Below, piece after piece: positions 1-8,483 of a DNA stretch of 64,000 nt; position 1 is the stretch's first letter; each line of letters begins with the position of its first letter. This DNA is from Nitrososphaerales archaeon. GTDB lineage: Archaea; Thermoproteota; Nitrososphaeria; Nitrososphaerales; CADDZS01. A program made the translations under genes and the position numbers. Location of the stretch: contig JASHNZ010000058.1 in assembly GCA_030041355.1 (NCBI GenBank), positions 150,720 through 214,719 on the forward strand. Reading direction: 5' to 3'. A model generated the notes under the pieces. That model was not told the DNA's origin and ran no database searches. It saw only the letters and a list, made by a program, of their open reading frames with translations.

Positions 1-30
1 TTTAGCTCCATTGATGATTGGGAGGACATC

Positions 31-453
31 ATGCACTCAGTGTACGAGCTTCCGATCGAGATCGAGGGTTACACAAAAAAAGTTTCGGAAATGCAATTGC
101 TGAAAGAGATGATTGATACTTTATCCTCGCAAGAATTTGAAAGTGTGAAAAGATCTGAAAGCAGAAAGAAGCAGCTCTCTCAGTTTGTTAAAACCATGAA
201 CATGTATTACAATCTAGTTGTAACCAAAAAGAGTGGAGAAAGGATTGGCTATGGAGCGTTAATTTACTTTCCAGATTTCCCAGAGAAAAACCCCGAGAGA
301 GGTTCCGGTATAGTTCTTGCTGAGCGAAAGATTACGAGGGAAGGTAAGACAGACACTAGGTTCGAGCGCGCAAGGTTCGACGATTTTCTTGTGGATGTGA
401 AACCATATATCGAAATCCTCGGTAATCTCTATCGAAAAAGTCGCAAGTCCTGA
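31..453 (+). CDS. Conserved-looking hypothetical protein (possibly 5' partial)
   Basis: I do not recognise this 140-residue protein. It is hydrophilic and mixed-charge, with no membrane segment or cysteine pair. The ATG at 31 is preceded by a purine-rich GGGAGG about 6 bases upstream, which supports this start. However, the frame stays open to base 1, so a longer gene beginning before the window cannot be excluded. It lies 46 bases upstream of the conserved Kae1 N-terminus and may be cotranscribed with the KEOPS gene. Confidence 0.6.
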   Translation: MHSVYELPIEIEGYTKKVSEMQLLKEMIDTLSSQEFESVKRSESRKKQLSQFVKTMNMYYNLVVTKKSGERIGYGALIYFPDFPEKNPERGSGIVLAERKITREGKTDTRFERARFDDFLVDVKPYIEILGNLYRKSRKS

Positions 454-499
454 AGTCATCGGTTCTCAAGCCTAGTATTTCATTGCCAGTGATCGCATC

Positions 500-2221
500 A
501 CGATTTGCTTAGGAATTGAAAGCACCGCACACACTTTCGGAATAGGGGTCGTAGAACAAGACGATAATTACGATGCCCACCCGACATACAAGATTCTCGC
601 TGACGTGAAAGACGTCTATAAAGCCGCGCAAGGTTCTGGAATTCATCCGAGGGAAGCTTCGAGACATCATGCTGAGAGTTGTTCTCAGGTTCTAGAGCAA
701 GCGCTGGATAAAGCTCGGATTGGAGTAACGGAGATCGACCTAGTTGCTTATTCTGCGGGACCGGGCTTAGGTCCTTGTCTCAGAGTGGGAGCGGTACTCG
801 CGAGAACTCTAGGGTCTTATTATCAAAGACCCATAGTCCCGACAAATCACGCTATAGGTCACATCGAGCTTGGCAAGTTTCTCTGCCACCTAGACGATCC
901 GTTGGTCCTAATAGTTTCCGGTGGACATAGTGCTCTCACAGCCAAGATTGGAGCAGATTGGAAAATATTTGGGGAAACCCTTGATCTAACTCTGGGACAG
1001 CTCATTGATCAATTTGGAAGATTCCTTGGCCTGAGCTCCCCTGCCGGACCGCAGATAGAACAACTCGCTCTGACTGGCAAGGAGACTCTTGACTCGGACG
1101 AGAGCCTTGTAGCCCTGCCCTACATTATCAAGGGGAACGATGTCTCTTATTCGGGCCTACTTTCGGCCGCAAAGGAGCTCTTTTCTAAGAAAAACATTAG
1201 ACGCGAAGCTATTTGCTACGCCTTACAAGAAGTAGCATTCTCGATCCTAGCTGAGGCAACTGAGCGGGCCCTTGCGTTCACTGACAAGACCGAGCTTCTG
1301 GTCACAGGCGGAGTCGCCGCAAACCAGCGGTTGAGCGCCCTATTCAGTTCAATGTGTTCGGCCCGAGGGGTAAAGGCGGGAGTTATTCCTCGACAGTATG
1401 CTGGAGATTGCGGCTCTCAGATCGCACTTGCAGGTTTTCTCTTTTACAAATCATCTCCTAACCACGCTAAAGCAGATCAGGCTTTTGTTCGGCAATCATG
1501 GAGGATAGACCAGATAGCTCTTGAAAGTGAGGCCCTAACCTTGCCAGAATCTGTAACTCCAACAGAGTTCAGACCTAACATAGGAGCTGAGGCGAAGATA
1601 GATCTTATTGTGTGGCATGGGAGAAATGTAGTCCGAAAAATTCGCGTCCCAAAGGCATATCGAAACGAGAAGCTCGATCAGTGGCTAAGGGAGAAAAGAA
1701 CACGAGAAGAGGCTGAAATTCTTCATCGTGCTAAGCTCAGCGGTGTCGAATGCCCCTTGCTGTACTTCGTCGATCCAGTCAAGATGGAACTGTATTTGGA
1801 GTACATCGAGGGGATTCTACTAAGAAACCTAGAATTATGCGGTCGCGTCAAGAACAGTCCCGATGATTCAGTTCTTACGAACTGCTATGATCTTCTTGGA
1901 AAGTATGCTGCTAGGCTCCACAGTGACCATATTATTCACGGAGATCTCACGACAAGGAATGTCATTCATACACATGACGGGAGATTGGTCCTCATTGACT
2001 TTGGCTTATCGTTTATCTCGGAGAGAATTGAAGACCAGGCAGAAGACCTGCATCTACTAAAGCAAGCCCTCAAAAGCACAACGACTGAAGGAAGAGCGAA
2101 AACTGCCTTTGATATTGTCTTAGGGGGCTATCGAATTGAAGCGGGTTCTAAGGTAACAGATCGCTTGCAGTCACAGATTAAAGAAATCGAAAGAAGAGGA
2201 AGATACGCGCGGGTTGATTGA
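500..2221 (+). CDS. kae1-bud32: Kae1-Bud32 fusion: KEOPS tRNA t6A threonylcarbamoyltransferase and kinase
   Basis: The protein fuses the two catalytic KEOPS subunits that make N6-threonylcarbamoyladenosine at A37 of ANN-decoding tRNAs. The Kae1 half has the metal-binding NHAIGHIE histidines (about residues 117 and 121), SGGHSA (141-145), TGGVAANQRL and a GDCGSQ segment holding the expected aspartate. The Bud32 half has the atypical kinase motifs HGDLTTRN (480-487), IDFGLS (499-504) and the EDLHLLKQA tail. The first in-frame ATG/GTG/TTG is GTG 605, but that would remove the conserved LGIESTAHTFGIGVV strand. Bases 500-604 encode it in frame, and the place where methionine is expected reads ACG (500-502). 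I therefore extend the gene to 500. The 3' end overlaps the next gene by 8 bases. Confidence 0.9.
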   Translation, partial: TICLGIESTAHTFGIGVVEQDDNYDAHPTYKILADVKDVYKAAQGSGIHPREASRHHAESCSQVLEQALDKARIGVTEIDLVAYSAGPGLGPCLRVGAVLARTLGSYYQRPIVPTNHAIGHIELGKFLCHLDDPLVLIVSGGHSALTAKIGADWKIFGETLDLTLGQLIDQFGRFLGLSSPAGPQIEQLALTGKETLDSDESLVALPYIIKGNDVSYSGLLSAAKELFSKKNIRREAICYALQEVAFSILAEATERALAFTDKTELLVTGGVAANQRLSALFSSMCSARGVKAGVIPRQYAGDCGSQIALAGFLFYKSSPNHAKADQAFVRQSWRIDQIALESEALTLPESVTPTEFRPNIGAEAKIDLIVWHGRNVVRKIRVPKAYRNEKLDQWLREKRTREEAEILHRAKLSGVECPLLYFVDPVKMELYLEYIEGILLRNLELCGRVKNSPDDSVLTNCYDLLGKYAARLHSDHIIHGDLTTRNVIHTHDGRLVLIDFGLSFISERIEDQAEDLHLLKQALKSTTTEGRAKTAFDIVLGGYRIEAGSKVTDRLQSQIKEIERRGRYARVD

Positions 2222-2816
2222 ATTCTATTTCGCCTCGGGTAACGACTACAAGATTGCCGAGGCAAAAGCGGCTCTAGCTCAGCACAGGATCCAAGTCAAA
2301 AAGCTGGAGGGGTTCGAGAAACTGGAGATCCAACACACAAATCTGGAGGAAGTCGCAAAGGCAGCTTTAGCTCTTATTGTTTCGAAAACGCAAAAGCTAG
2401 TGTTCGTGGAAGACTCGGGCCTGTTTGTGCATGAACTAAATGGTTTTCCAGGACCATATAGCTCGTATGTTTTTGAAACCTTGGGAGTTCAGGGTATTTT
2501 GAGACTGCTGAACAGCACTAAAAATAGAAAGGCAGAGTTCCGCTCTTCGGTATGCTTTGGAACCCAAGGAAAAATACTTGCTATTTTCTCTTCCGTAACG
2601 GAAGGGACTATAACAATCGAAGCAAAGGGAGAAAATGGCTTCGGTTTTGATCCTATATTCGTACCAATGTGGAATAGCAAGACCTTTGGTCAGATGGAGC
2701 TGAAAGAAAAGACAGTATATTCGCACAGAGCGAAAGCCTTGAACAAATTAGCATTGTGGTACCTCAACGCTTCCAAAACGGGCAAGCTTGAAGAGAATGC
2801 GATTGTGGTGAACTGA
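2214..2816 (+). CDS. XTP/dITP pyrophosphatase (RdgB/HAM1 family)
   Basis: This house-cleaning enzyme hydrolyses non-canonical purine triphosphates (ITP, XTP, dITP) to the monophosphate and pyrophosphate. The 200-residue length fits the family. Visible motifs are SGNDYK near the N-terminus (residues 8-13), the catalytic EDSGL (66-70), GFGFDPIF (142-149) and SHRAKAL (170-176). The TTG at 2214 overlaps the end of kae1-bud32 by 8 bases, so the two are translationally close and probably one operon. A frequent archaeal neighbour of KEOPS genes. Confidence 0.92.
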   Translation: MIEFYFASGNDYKIAEAKAALAQHRIQVKKLEGFEKLEIQHTNLEEVAKAALALIVSKTQKLVFVEDSGLFVHELNGFPGPYSSYVFETLGVQGILRLLNSTKNRKAEFRSSVCFGTQGKILAIFSSVTEGTITIEAKGENGFGFDPIFVPMWNSKTFGQMELKEKTVYSHRAKALNKLALWYLNASKTGKLEENAIVVN

Positions 2817-2893
2817 TCGCCTTGAAATACAGTGGAGTCATTTCTTAACGATAGATTTATTTCATTTAGGTAAGCAGACCACCCGTTTTATCA

Positions 2894-3343
2894 TTGGCGA
2901 GAATTCATTCTCACAGAAGAGGAAAGTCTCATTCCACGCGCCCATCTTCAAAGAGGAGCCCTACTTGGGTTAATTATAGTCAGGACGAAATCACTGCTCA
3001 GATTGGAAAGCTCACAAAGGAAGGCCTTAGTCCAAGCGAAATAGGAATGAGGCTGCGAGACGATTTTAGCATTCCAAGCATCAAGACTTTTCTCGGAAAG
3101 TCGGTTAAAGAAGTTCTAGCGGAGGACAAGACCAAAAGGCTACTTCCGGAGGATCTCTCAAATTTGGTCCAAAGGGCCGCCAGGCTCAAAGCCCATCTTG
3201 AGAACGCCCACGCCGATCGAAAGAACGTGCGTTCTCTAGAGCTGTTAGAAGCAAAGATTCACAGACTTTCCAACTATTACAAAATTCAAAACGAGCTCCC
3301 CCTCAATTGGAAATACTCAGCAGCTGTTGCTCAGCTTGCGTAA
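2894..3343 (+). CDS. rps15: 30S ribosomal protein S15 (uS15)
   Basis: This is the archaeal/eukaryotic form of uS15 (eukaryotic name S13), a primary binder of the small-subunit central domain. The basic N-terminus MARIHSHRRGKS, the middle segment with GLSPSEIGMRLRD and the C-terminal KIHRLSNYYK segment are diagnostic, and 149 residues is the normal length. The start is TTG at 2894; no alternative ATG preserves the MARIHSHRRG start. It heads the S15 - RecJ-like - Pcc1 - SerRS - S3Ae run; the order S15, DHH protein, Pcc1, S3Ae recurs in archaea. Confidence 0.95.
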   Translation: MARIHSHRRGKSHSTRPSSKRSPTWVNYSQDEITAQIGKLTKEGLSPSEIGMRLRDDFSIPSIKTFLGKSVKEVLAEDKTKRLLPEDLSNLVQRAARLKAHLENAHADRKNVRSLELLEAKIHRLSNYYKIQNELPLNWKYSAAVAQLA

Positions 3344-3438
3344 GGGAACGGCGATAACTGCAGGCCGCTACCCTACCCAACAGAAACTGATTCTAATTGA
3401 AATGCTAAAGGAGCCATGCCCTGCGAAGAGGACGATCG

Positions 3439-4845
3439 ATGAAAGACGAACAAGCCCTTCTTCTAAAAGCTGAACAATTTGGTGCAAAGATTTCAGATTC
3501 AGCGAAAAGGCACGAAAACATTCTAGTAGCCTGTCACTATGATGCTGATGGCATCTGTTCGGCTACTTTAATTTCTCAATTCATTTACAAAAATGAAGGG
3601 CATTGTGAAATCCGCGCAATTTCTGACCCGAGCACCAAAAATCTGGAAAGGATAAGGACAGCCAACTTTGATCTGGTTATATTCGTTGACCTAGGTTCGG
3701 GCATCTCCGACGGAATCCCCAAATTTCTTGGTGACAAGTGGCTCATCATCGACCATCATAGTATTTCAGAGGACGAATTAAAAAAAGAAGCATCCCAGAA
3801 AATTCTCAATCCTTGGCAGTTTGGATACGATGGATCAAAGGATATTTCTTGTGCAGGCCTATCATACTTTCTAACGGAAAGGAGACGAGACGATCTTTCC
3901 TCATTTCTAGCTCTAGTGGGAGCCTTAGGCGACGCTCAAGACGTTGGTCCGAGGAAAAGTTTGATAGAATTAAACGCAAAGATAGCCGAAAACGCTTCAT
4001 CCTCTCATCAGATTACCACTCGGGTTGATCTCCTTTTTCAAGGAAGAGATGTCCGTCCAATACATGAAGCAGTTGCCAATTCGGTCTTCTGCTTCCTTCC
4101 AGGATTGACAGGAAACAAAGATGCCTGCCTAGCCACGTTGAGAAGTGCCGGTTTGGATCTTAAGATTAACGCCAGGTGGAAGACCATCGGGGACCTCGGC
4201 GAAGAGGAGAAACAGCAGGTTTTAAGCGCGATCTTGCCCCATCTCTCAGGAACCACGATCGCAGTGGACGAGCTTGTTGGCACAGTCTACTGCTCTAATT
4301 CTGTAGATGAGTATTCGCTTGCTCACGATGCTAGAGATTTTGCTTCGCTGCTGAGCGCGTGTGGGAGAACGGGCAAGTCAGGTATCGCGATTTCTCTGTG
4401 TCTTGGAACTAGCCCCGATTTGACAAACGAGATCGAAGCAGAGTTTTCTCATTATAGGACAGAGCTTGTGAGAACAGTTCAAGGACTAATTTCAAGCCCG
4501 GACAGATTTGTCGACCGTCAGCACTATTCTCTAATTTTAGGTGACGGGATCCTTAACGAGAAAATGACAGGAGCGGTCTGCCAAGTGCTTTCAACTCTGA
4601 ATCGGTCGAAAAACAAGATCGTTTTCCTCCGGACAACAACCCAGGATGGAGACGTAAAGGTCTCAGCAAGGCTTGGCAAGGGTGTGGAAATAGATCTAGG
4701 AGCTATGATGCATTCGATCGCACAGGCGACTTTCGGAGTGGGAGGGGGTCTTTCCACGAGAGCTGGCTCAAAGTTCTCAATTGCTCGCCAACAAGAGTTC
4801 CAAGCGGCGGTTGACGTACAATTTCAAACTCTCCAGATGAAATAA
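3439..4845 (+). CDS. DHH-family phosphoesterase, archaeal RecJ-like (GAN/Cdc45-related)
   Basis: A 468-residue DHH/DHHA1 protein. Visible motifs are YDADGICSA (residues 34-42), FVDLGSG (82-88) and DHHS (105-108), which ligand the catalytic metals in RecJ-type nucleases. The position between S15 and Pcc1 is where several archaea encode the GINS-associated nuclease, the archaeal Cdc45 relative that binds GINS and MCM. The C-terminal DHHA1 glycine motif reads GGGL (435-438), where RecJ proteins usually have GGGH. The catalytic-domain residues seem intact, so nuclease activity is possible but not certain. The stop overlaps the probable start of pcc1. Confidence 0.88.
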   Translation: MKDEQALLLKAEQFGAKISDSAKRHENILVACHYDADGICSATLISQFIYKNEGHCEIRAISDPSTKNLERIRTANFDLVIFVDLGSGISDGIPKFLGDKWLIIDHHSISEDELKKEASQKILNPWQFGYDGSKDISCAGLSYFLTERRRDDLSSFLALVGALGDAQDVGPRKSLIELNAKIAENASSSHQITTRVDLLFQGRDVRPIHEAVANSVFCFLPGLTGNKDACLATLRSAGLDLKINARWKTIGDLGEEEKQQVLSAILPHLSGTTIAVDELVGTVYCSNSVDEYSLAHDARDFASLLSACGRTGKSGIAISLCLGTSPDLTNEIEAEFSHYRTELVRTVQGLISSPDRFVDRQHYSLILGDGILNEKMTGAVCQVLSTLNRSKNKIVFLRTTTQDGDVKVSARLGKGVEIDLGAMMHSIAQATFGVGGGLSTRAGSKFSIARQQEFQAAVDVQFQTLQMK

Positions 4846-5147
4846 TCGCTGAGCTTAAGCTCACTCTTCGCGATGCAAGGGCAGCTCGGAGTATAGGGGA
4901 AGCTCTTTCACCTGACAATGTGAATCTTCCTCGAGGCATGCAAATAGACCAAAAAAAACATGGCCGAGATCTGATAATTAAGATATCAGTATCGAAGAGA
5001 TCCGGGAAAGCATTTGAAACATTAATATCGACTATTGACGAGTTCTTGAGCCACATACAAACTGCAACACAAACGCTTGAGAAGCTTGAGCTGATGGCGC
5101 AACTTGATAGACCTGAAAATACTAAGAGAAGATCCAGAAAGAATTAG
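4842..5147 (+). CDS. pcc1: KEOPS subunit Pcc1
   Basis: A small protein of about 101 residues with the Pcc1 pattern: an N-terminal strand AELKLTL, the ALSPDN turn, a basic strand pair around residues 40-55, then a long C-terminal helix. Pcc1 dimerises the KEOPS complex and helps bind tRNA. The first conventional start (GTG 4920) lies after the conserved N-terminal strand and ALSPDN turn, so it is too late. In frame upstream, only ATA 4842 or ATC 4845 immediately precede the conserved segment; ATA overlaps the TAA of the previous gene. I chose 4842 as a non-canonical start. The 3' end overlaps serS by 44 bases. Confidence 0.75.
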   Translation: MIAELKLTLRDARAARSIGEALSPDNVNLPRGMQIDQKKHGRDLIIKISVSKRSGKAFETLISTIDEFLSHIQTATQTLEKLELMAQLDRPENTKRRSRKN

Positions 5148-6393
5148 AGACAATCTTCGAAAGCGAAATATGCCTGACTTTCCGATTGAAGAGCTTCTTT
5201 CGTTGGATACGCAGAGAAGAGAGCTAATCACTTCCAATCAACGACTTAAAACTGAACGAAATCAAATCTCTATCGAAATCGCTCAAAAGAAGCGTGAAAA
5301 ATCAGATGCTTCCGAACTTATTGCCCAAATGAAGACAGTCTCTGATCAGATCTCGGAGAATGACAACGAGACAAGTACTATCGAGCAGAAATTTCAAGAG
5401 ATCGCCATACGCCTGCCGAATTTCATGGAGCCAGATGTTCCGATCGGACCTGATAATTCCTTTAACAAGCAGATAGAAAAGTGGGGCAACCCAATTGAAA
5501 CTAAGACCCTAGATCATGTTGATTTGTCCGGTATCTTCGATTTGATTGATGTAGAGCGGGCGGCGAAAACCTCCGGTGCTCGATTTTATTTTCTAAAAAG
5601 AGATCTGGTCAGGCTAAATTATGCGTTGCTAAGCTGCGGCCTCGACTTTCTTCGTAGCAAAGGCTTCATACTTATACAGCCGCCCTATATGTTGAAGCGC
5701 GAAGCGATCGGGGGCGCGATAATCTTCTCAGATTTTGAGGATGTCATTTACAAGATTCAAGATGAAGATCTCTATTTGATTGGCACATCCGAGCATGCCA
5801 TGGCTGCTATGCATATGGATGAAATATTTGGCCCTGAAGACCTTCCTCTGAAGTGTGCTGGCGTAAGCCCGTGTTTTAGAAAAGAAGCCGGCGCGCACGG
5901 TAAGGACACTAAAGGTATATTCAGGGTGCATCAGTTTGATAAAGTCGAGCAGTTCGTATTCTGCGAGCCTAGTGATTCCAGAAAGGAGCACGAAATGTTG
6001 CTGGCTAATGCGCTAGATTTTATGAAAATGCTGGGAATTCCCCACCGAGCGGTTATTCTTAGTTCCGGCGATATGGGAAAAGTCGCTGCAAAGACTGTGG
6101 ATATAGAGTGTTGGGTTCCAAGCCAAGGAACTTACAGAGAAATGATCTCCTGCAGCAATTGCACGGACTTTCAAGCTAGATCTCTTGGCATAAAGTTTAG
6201 GGAGAAAGCCCACGAAGAATCAAAATTCGTCCACACCCTAAACAGCACTCTCGTCGCGACTACTAGAACTTTGGTTCCTCTCCTTGAGACCTACTACAGG
6301 CAGGATACCAATACTATCGAAATTCCAAAAGTGATTCGACCCTACATGATGGGTCAGGAAGAGATTAAAGCTGTACCAAAGCGTGCAGCTTGA
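5104..6393 (+). CDS. serS: Seryl-tRNA synthetase
   Basis: A class II aminoacyl-tRNA synthetase that charges tRNA-Ser. The first ~110 residues form the long antiparallel coiled-coil arm that recognises the tRNA-Ser variable arm. The catalytic part has LIGTSEHAM (about 224-232), the motif 2 loop FRKEAGAHGKDTKG starting near 258, and a motif 3 arginine in VATTRTLVPLLE. At 429 residues it is the common (bacterial-type) SerRS, not the rare methanogen form. The TTG start at 5104 gives the standard MIDLKILREDPE beginning, although it lies inside pcc1. Confidence 0.95.
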   Translation: MIDLKILREDPERIRDNLRKRNMPDFPIEELLSLDTQRRELITSNQRLKTERNQISIEIAQKKREKSDASELIAQMKTVSDQISENDNETSTIEQKFQEIAIRLPNFMEPDVPIGPDNSFNKQIEKWGNPIETKTLDHVDLSGIFDLIDVERAAKTSGARFYFLKRDLVRLNYALLSCGLDFLRSKGFILIQPPYMLKREAIGGAIIFSDFEDVIYKIQDEDLYLIGTSEHAMAAMHMDEIFGPEDLPLKCAGVSPCFRKEAGAHGKDTKGIFRVHQFDKVEQFVFCEPSDSRKEHEMLLANALDFMKMLGIPHRAVILSSGDMGKVAAKTVDIECWVPSQGTYREMISCSNCTDFQARSLGIKFREKAHEESKFVHTLNSTLVATTRTLVPLLETYYRQDTNTIEIPKVIRPYMMGQEEIKAVPKRAA

Positions 6394-6432
6394 CTTATAT
6401 TTGAGGTTAAACAAAAGAGACGTTTACTGAAC

Positions 6433-7149
6433 ATGCCAAGAGCAAAACGCGCAGGCAAAGTCAAGGATAAGTGGCGAGAGAAACGCTGGGTGACTGTTCT
6501 AGCCTCTCCAGGATTCCAAAGAGCGCCAATTGCCTACATACCAATCACAAGCGATGAAATCGCAATGGGGAAGGTTATCGAGACTACCCTGTTCGACTTG
6601 ACTCGAGACGATCCTCAACAGAATATGCTGATCAAACTGCATTTTCAGATAACCGGAGTTGATGGAAATACCGCTTCCACTGTCCTAAAAGGCGAAGAAT
6701 ATTCTAGGGAGTACCTGCGTTCTCTAGTGCGCCGAGGCGCATCCATGGTCAATTTCATCCGAGATTTCAGAACAAAAGACAACGCAACGGTGAGAGTTTA
6801 TGTCGTGGCCTTCACTATAGGAAGAATCAATTCATCAAGAAAGCATGAGATTCGTCTCGCGTCAAATAAAGTAATCATGGAAAGGGCTTCGAACCTTTTC
6901 TACGAGCAATTTGCTCAAGAAGTCGTGAAACAAACAATTGCGCGAGAATTGTACGAAAACACCAAAAGTATTGCAAAGATTCGCCATGTTGGAATTCGCA
7001 AGATTAAGTTGATAAAAGCGGGAGAAGGTATGCCACAGATTCCACTGGCCGCAGGCCAGACGGCCGAGCAGGAGGAAGCTGATCTAGATGGAGAAGAGGA
7101 TAGTGAAATCCCCATTGAGGCTCCGATTGCGCCCGCCGCAGGAGTCTAG
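6433..7149 (+). CDS. rps3ae: 30S ribosomal protein S3Ae (eS1)
   Basis: An archaeal/eukaryotic small-subunit protein on the platform near the mRNA exit. Recognisable segments are KDKWREKRWVTVLAS near the N-terminus, a central RRGASMVNFIRDF helix and RHVGIRKIKLIK. After residue 205 it carries an acidic/alanine-rich tail (EQEEADLDGEEDSE) typical of archaeal versions. The ATG start at 6433 is 39 bases after serS. Its TAG stop overlaps the stop of the convergent GTPase gene in the palindrome CTAG. Confidence 0.95.
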   Translation: MPRAKRAGKVKDKWREKRWVTVLASPGFQRAPIAYIPITSDEIAMGKVIETTLFDLTRDDPQQNMLIKLHFQITGVDGNTASTVLKGEEYSREYLRSLVRRGASMVNFIRDFRTKDNATVRVYVVAFTIGRINSSRKHEIRLASNKVIMERASNLFYEQFAQEVVKQTIARELYENTKSIAKIRHVGIRKIKLIKAGEGMPQIPLAAGQTAEQEEADLDGEEDSEIPIEAPIAPAAGV

Positions 7150-8369
7150 CCCTTTCTAGCAGTCGCGACTATCTTCAAAACATCGTTATTCTTTAGTTTG
7201 TAGTCAGCTCCTACTCTCAATCCAGTTCTCGAGTCTATGGCGTAGAGAAAGCTGTCACCGAGATCGGTGTGTACAGAATAAGCGAGATCCTTAGCGGTAT
7301 CGCCTAGGTGCATGATACGAGCGTCAGGCAGGACGTTTCCTTTTTTGTCAGTAAATTTGGTTTCGTCCTCCACAGGATATACTACAATTCCTTTCAATAG
7401 TGAAAGATATGCGTCATTAATCGCCTTTTGAACTCCTGTCCCCTTCCATGGATCTAGTACCTCGGATTTGACTAACTCCAGCGCTCTTTTCTGGGCTGCC
7501 GTGATTTTCGAAAGATCGCTTATCTGGAATGAGGAATCACCGGGAACATATGAGATGAAGCCTGCATGCGAAGCTCTCCTGAGAAGGAGCTCTGCCTCTG
7601 CCGCGCAGGGGACTACTGGGTACGCGGGTGCAAGTTCTTTGACCAGTTTTGAAATGAGTTCTTTCGAAGGTGCCTGATCACACTTGTTTGCAGCTATTAG
7701 CATTGGTTTCGAGATATCCAAGAGCTCTTTCGAAAAGGAATACAGATCTTCTGCATCCCAGCTCGTCGGTTTGTCTGCTTTGAGACCGGCTTTATGAACC
7801 GCTGTTTCAATTGAGTTTTCTCTAATTGACAGCCCCGACAATTTCTGCGTTAACTCAGATACAAGACTGGGAGAACCAGCGGCTCCAGACTCGACAGTTC
7901 TGCATAGGCGCGCCCAATCTTTTTCGATTAGTCCTTTGACCCAGAGCACCATTTCCTTTTTGACAAATTCAACATCTACAAGCGGATCATGAGTTCCTGA
8001 AGGTACAGCTCTTCCTTCCTCATCTGTGGAGCCGCTGGAATCGACGACATGAATTAGGGCATCCGCCTGTCGAACATCATCCAGGAACTTGTTCCCTAGG
8101 CCCCTACCTTTTGATGCGTCAGGAACCAGGCCTGCGACGTCAACCATTTTTACAGGAATTAGGCGTGTCCCATCAATGCAAGCAGAATTAACCGGGTTGT
8201 CCTTTACTCCAAGCTCCATATGAACACACTTTACACGTATGTATCCAGTTCCGACGTTTGCGTTGATCGTTGTAAAAGGATAATTTGCGACAGCCACGTT
8301 CATTAAAGTCGCTGAGTTGAAAAAAGTGGATTTGCCAACATTTGGCTTGCCAACGATTCCAGATATCAA
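7146..8369 (-). CDS. OLA1/YchF-family GTPase/ATPase with TGS domain
   Basis: A translation-linked P-loop NTPase of the Obg superfamily. G1 is GKPNVGKST (residues 7-15), G2 region NANVG (36-40), G3 DVAGLV (77-82) and G4 NKCD (228-231). The C-terminal ~80 residues look like a TGS domain (MHLGDTAKDLAYSVHTD). The 407-residue length fits archaeal YchF-like proteins. It runs convergently against rps3ae with a 4-base stop overlap, and is divergent from the downstream dehydrogenase across a 114-base AT-rich gap. NTP preference cannot be read from sequence. Confidence 0.9.
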   Translation of the reverse strand: MISGIVGKPNVGKSTFFNSATLMNVAVANYPFTTINANVGTGYIRVKCVHMELGVKDNPVNSACIDGTRLIPVKMVDVAGLVPDASKGRGLGNKFLDDVRQADALIHVVDSSGSTDEEGRAVPSGTHDPLVDVEFVKKEMVLWVKGLIEKDWARLCRTVESGAAGSPSLVSELTQKLSGLSIRENSIETAVHKAGLKADKPTSWDAEDLYSFSKELLDISKPMLIAANKCDQAPSKELISKLVKELAPAYPVVPCAAEAELLLRRASHAGFISYVPGDSSFQISDLSKITAAQKRALELVKSEVLDPWKGTGVQKAINDAYLSLLKGIVVYPVEDETKFTDKKGNVLPDARIMHLGDTAKDLAYSVHTDLGDSFLYAIDSRTGLRVGADYKLKNNDVLKIVATARKG

Positions 8370-8483
8370 AACTTTGTAAGTACTCTTTTTGATTGAAGCA
8401 TATTAAAACGAGTTCTAAATTCAAAGATCGACATTAACTATCAAAAAGCCATTAAAGCCTAACACGAATTTTCATTTCTGTGC

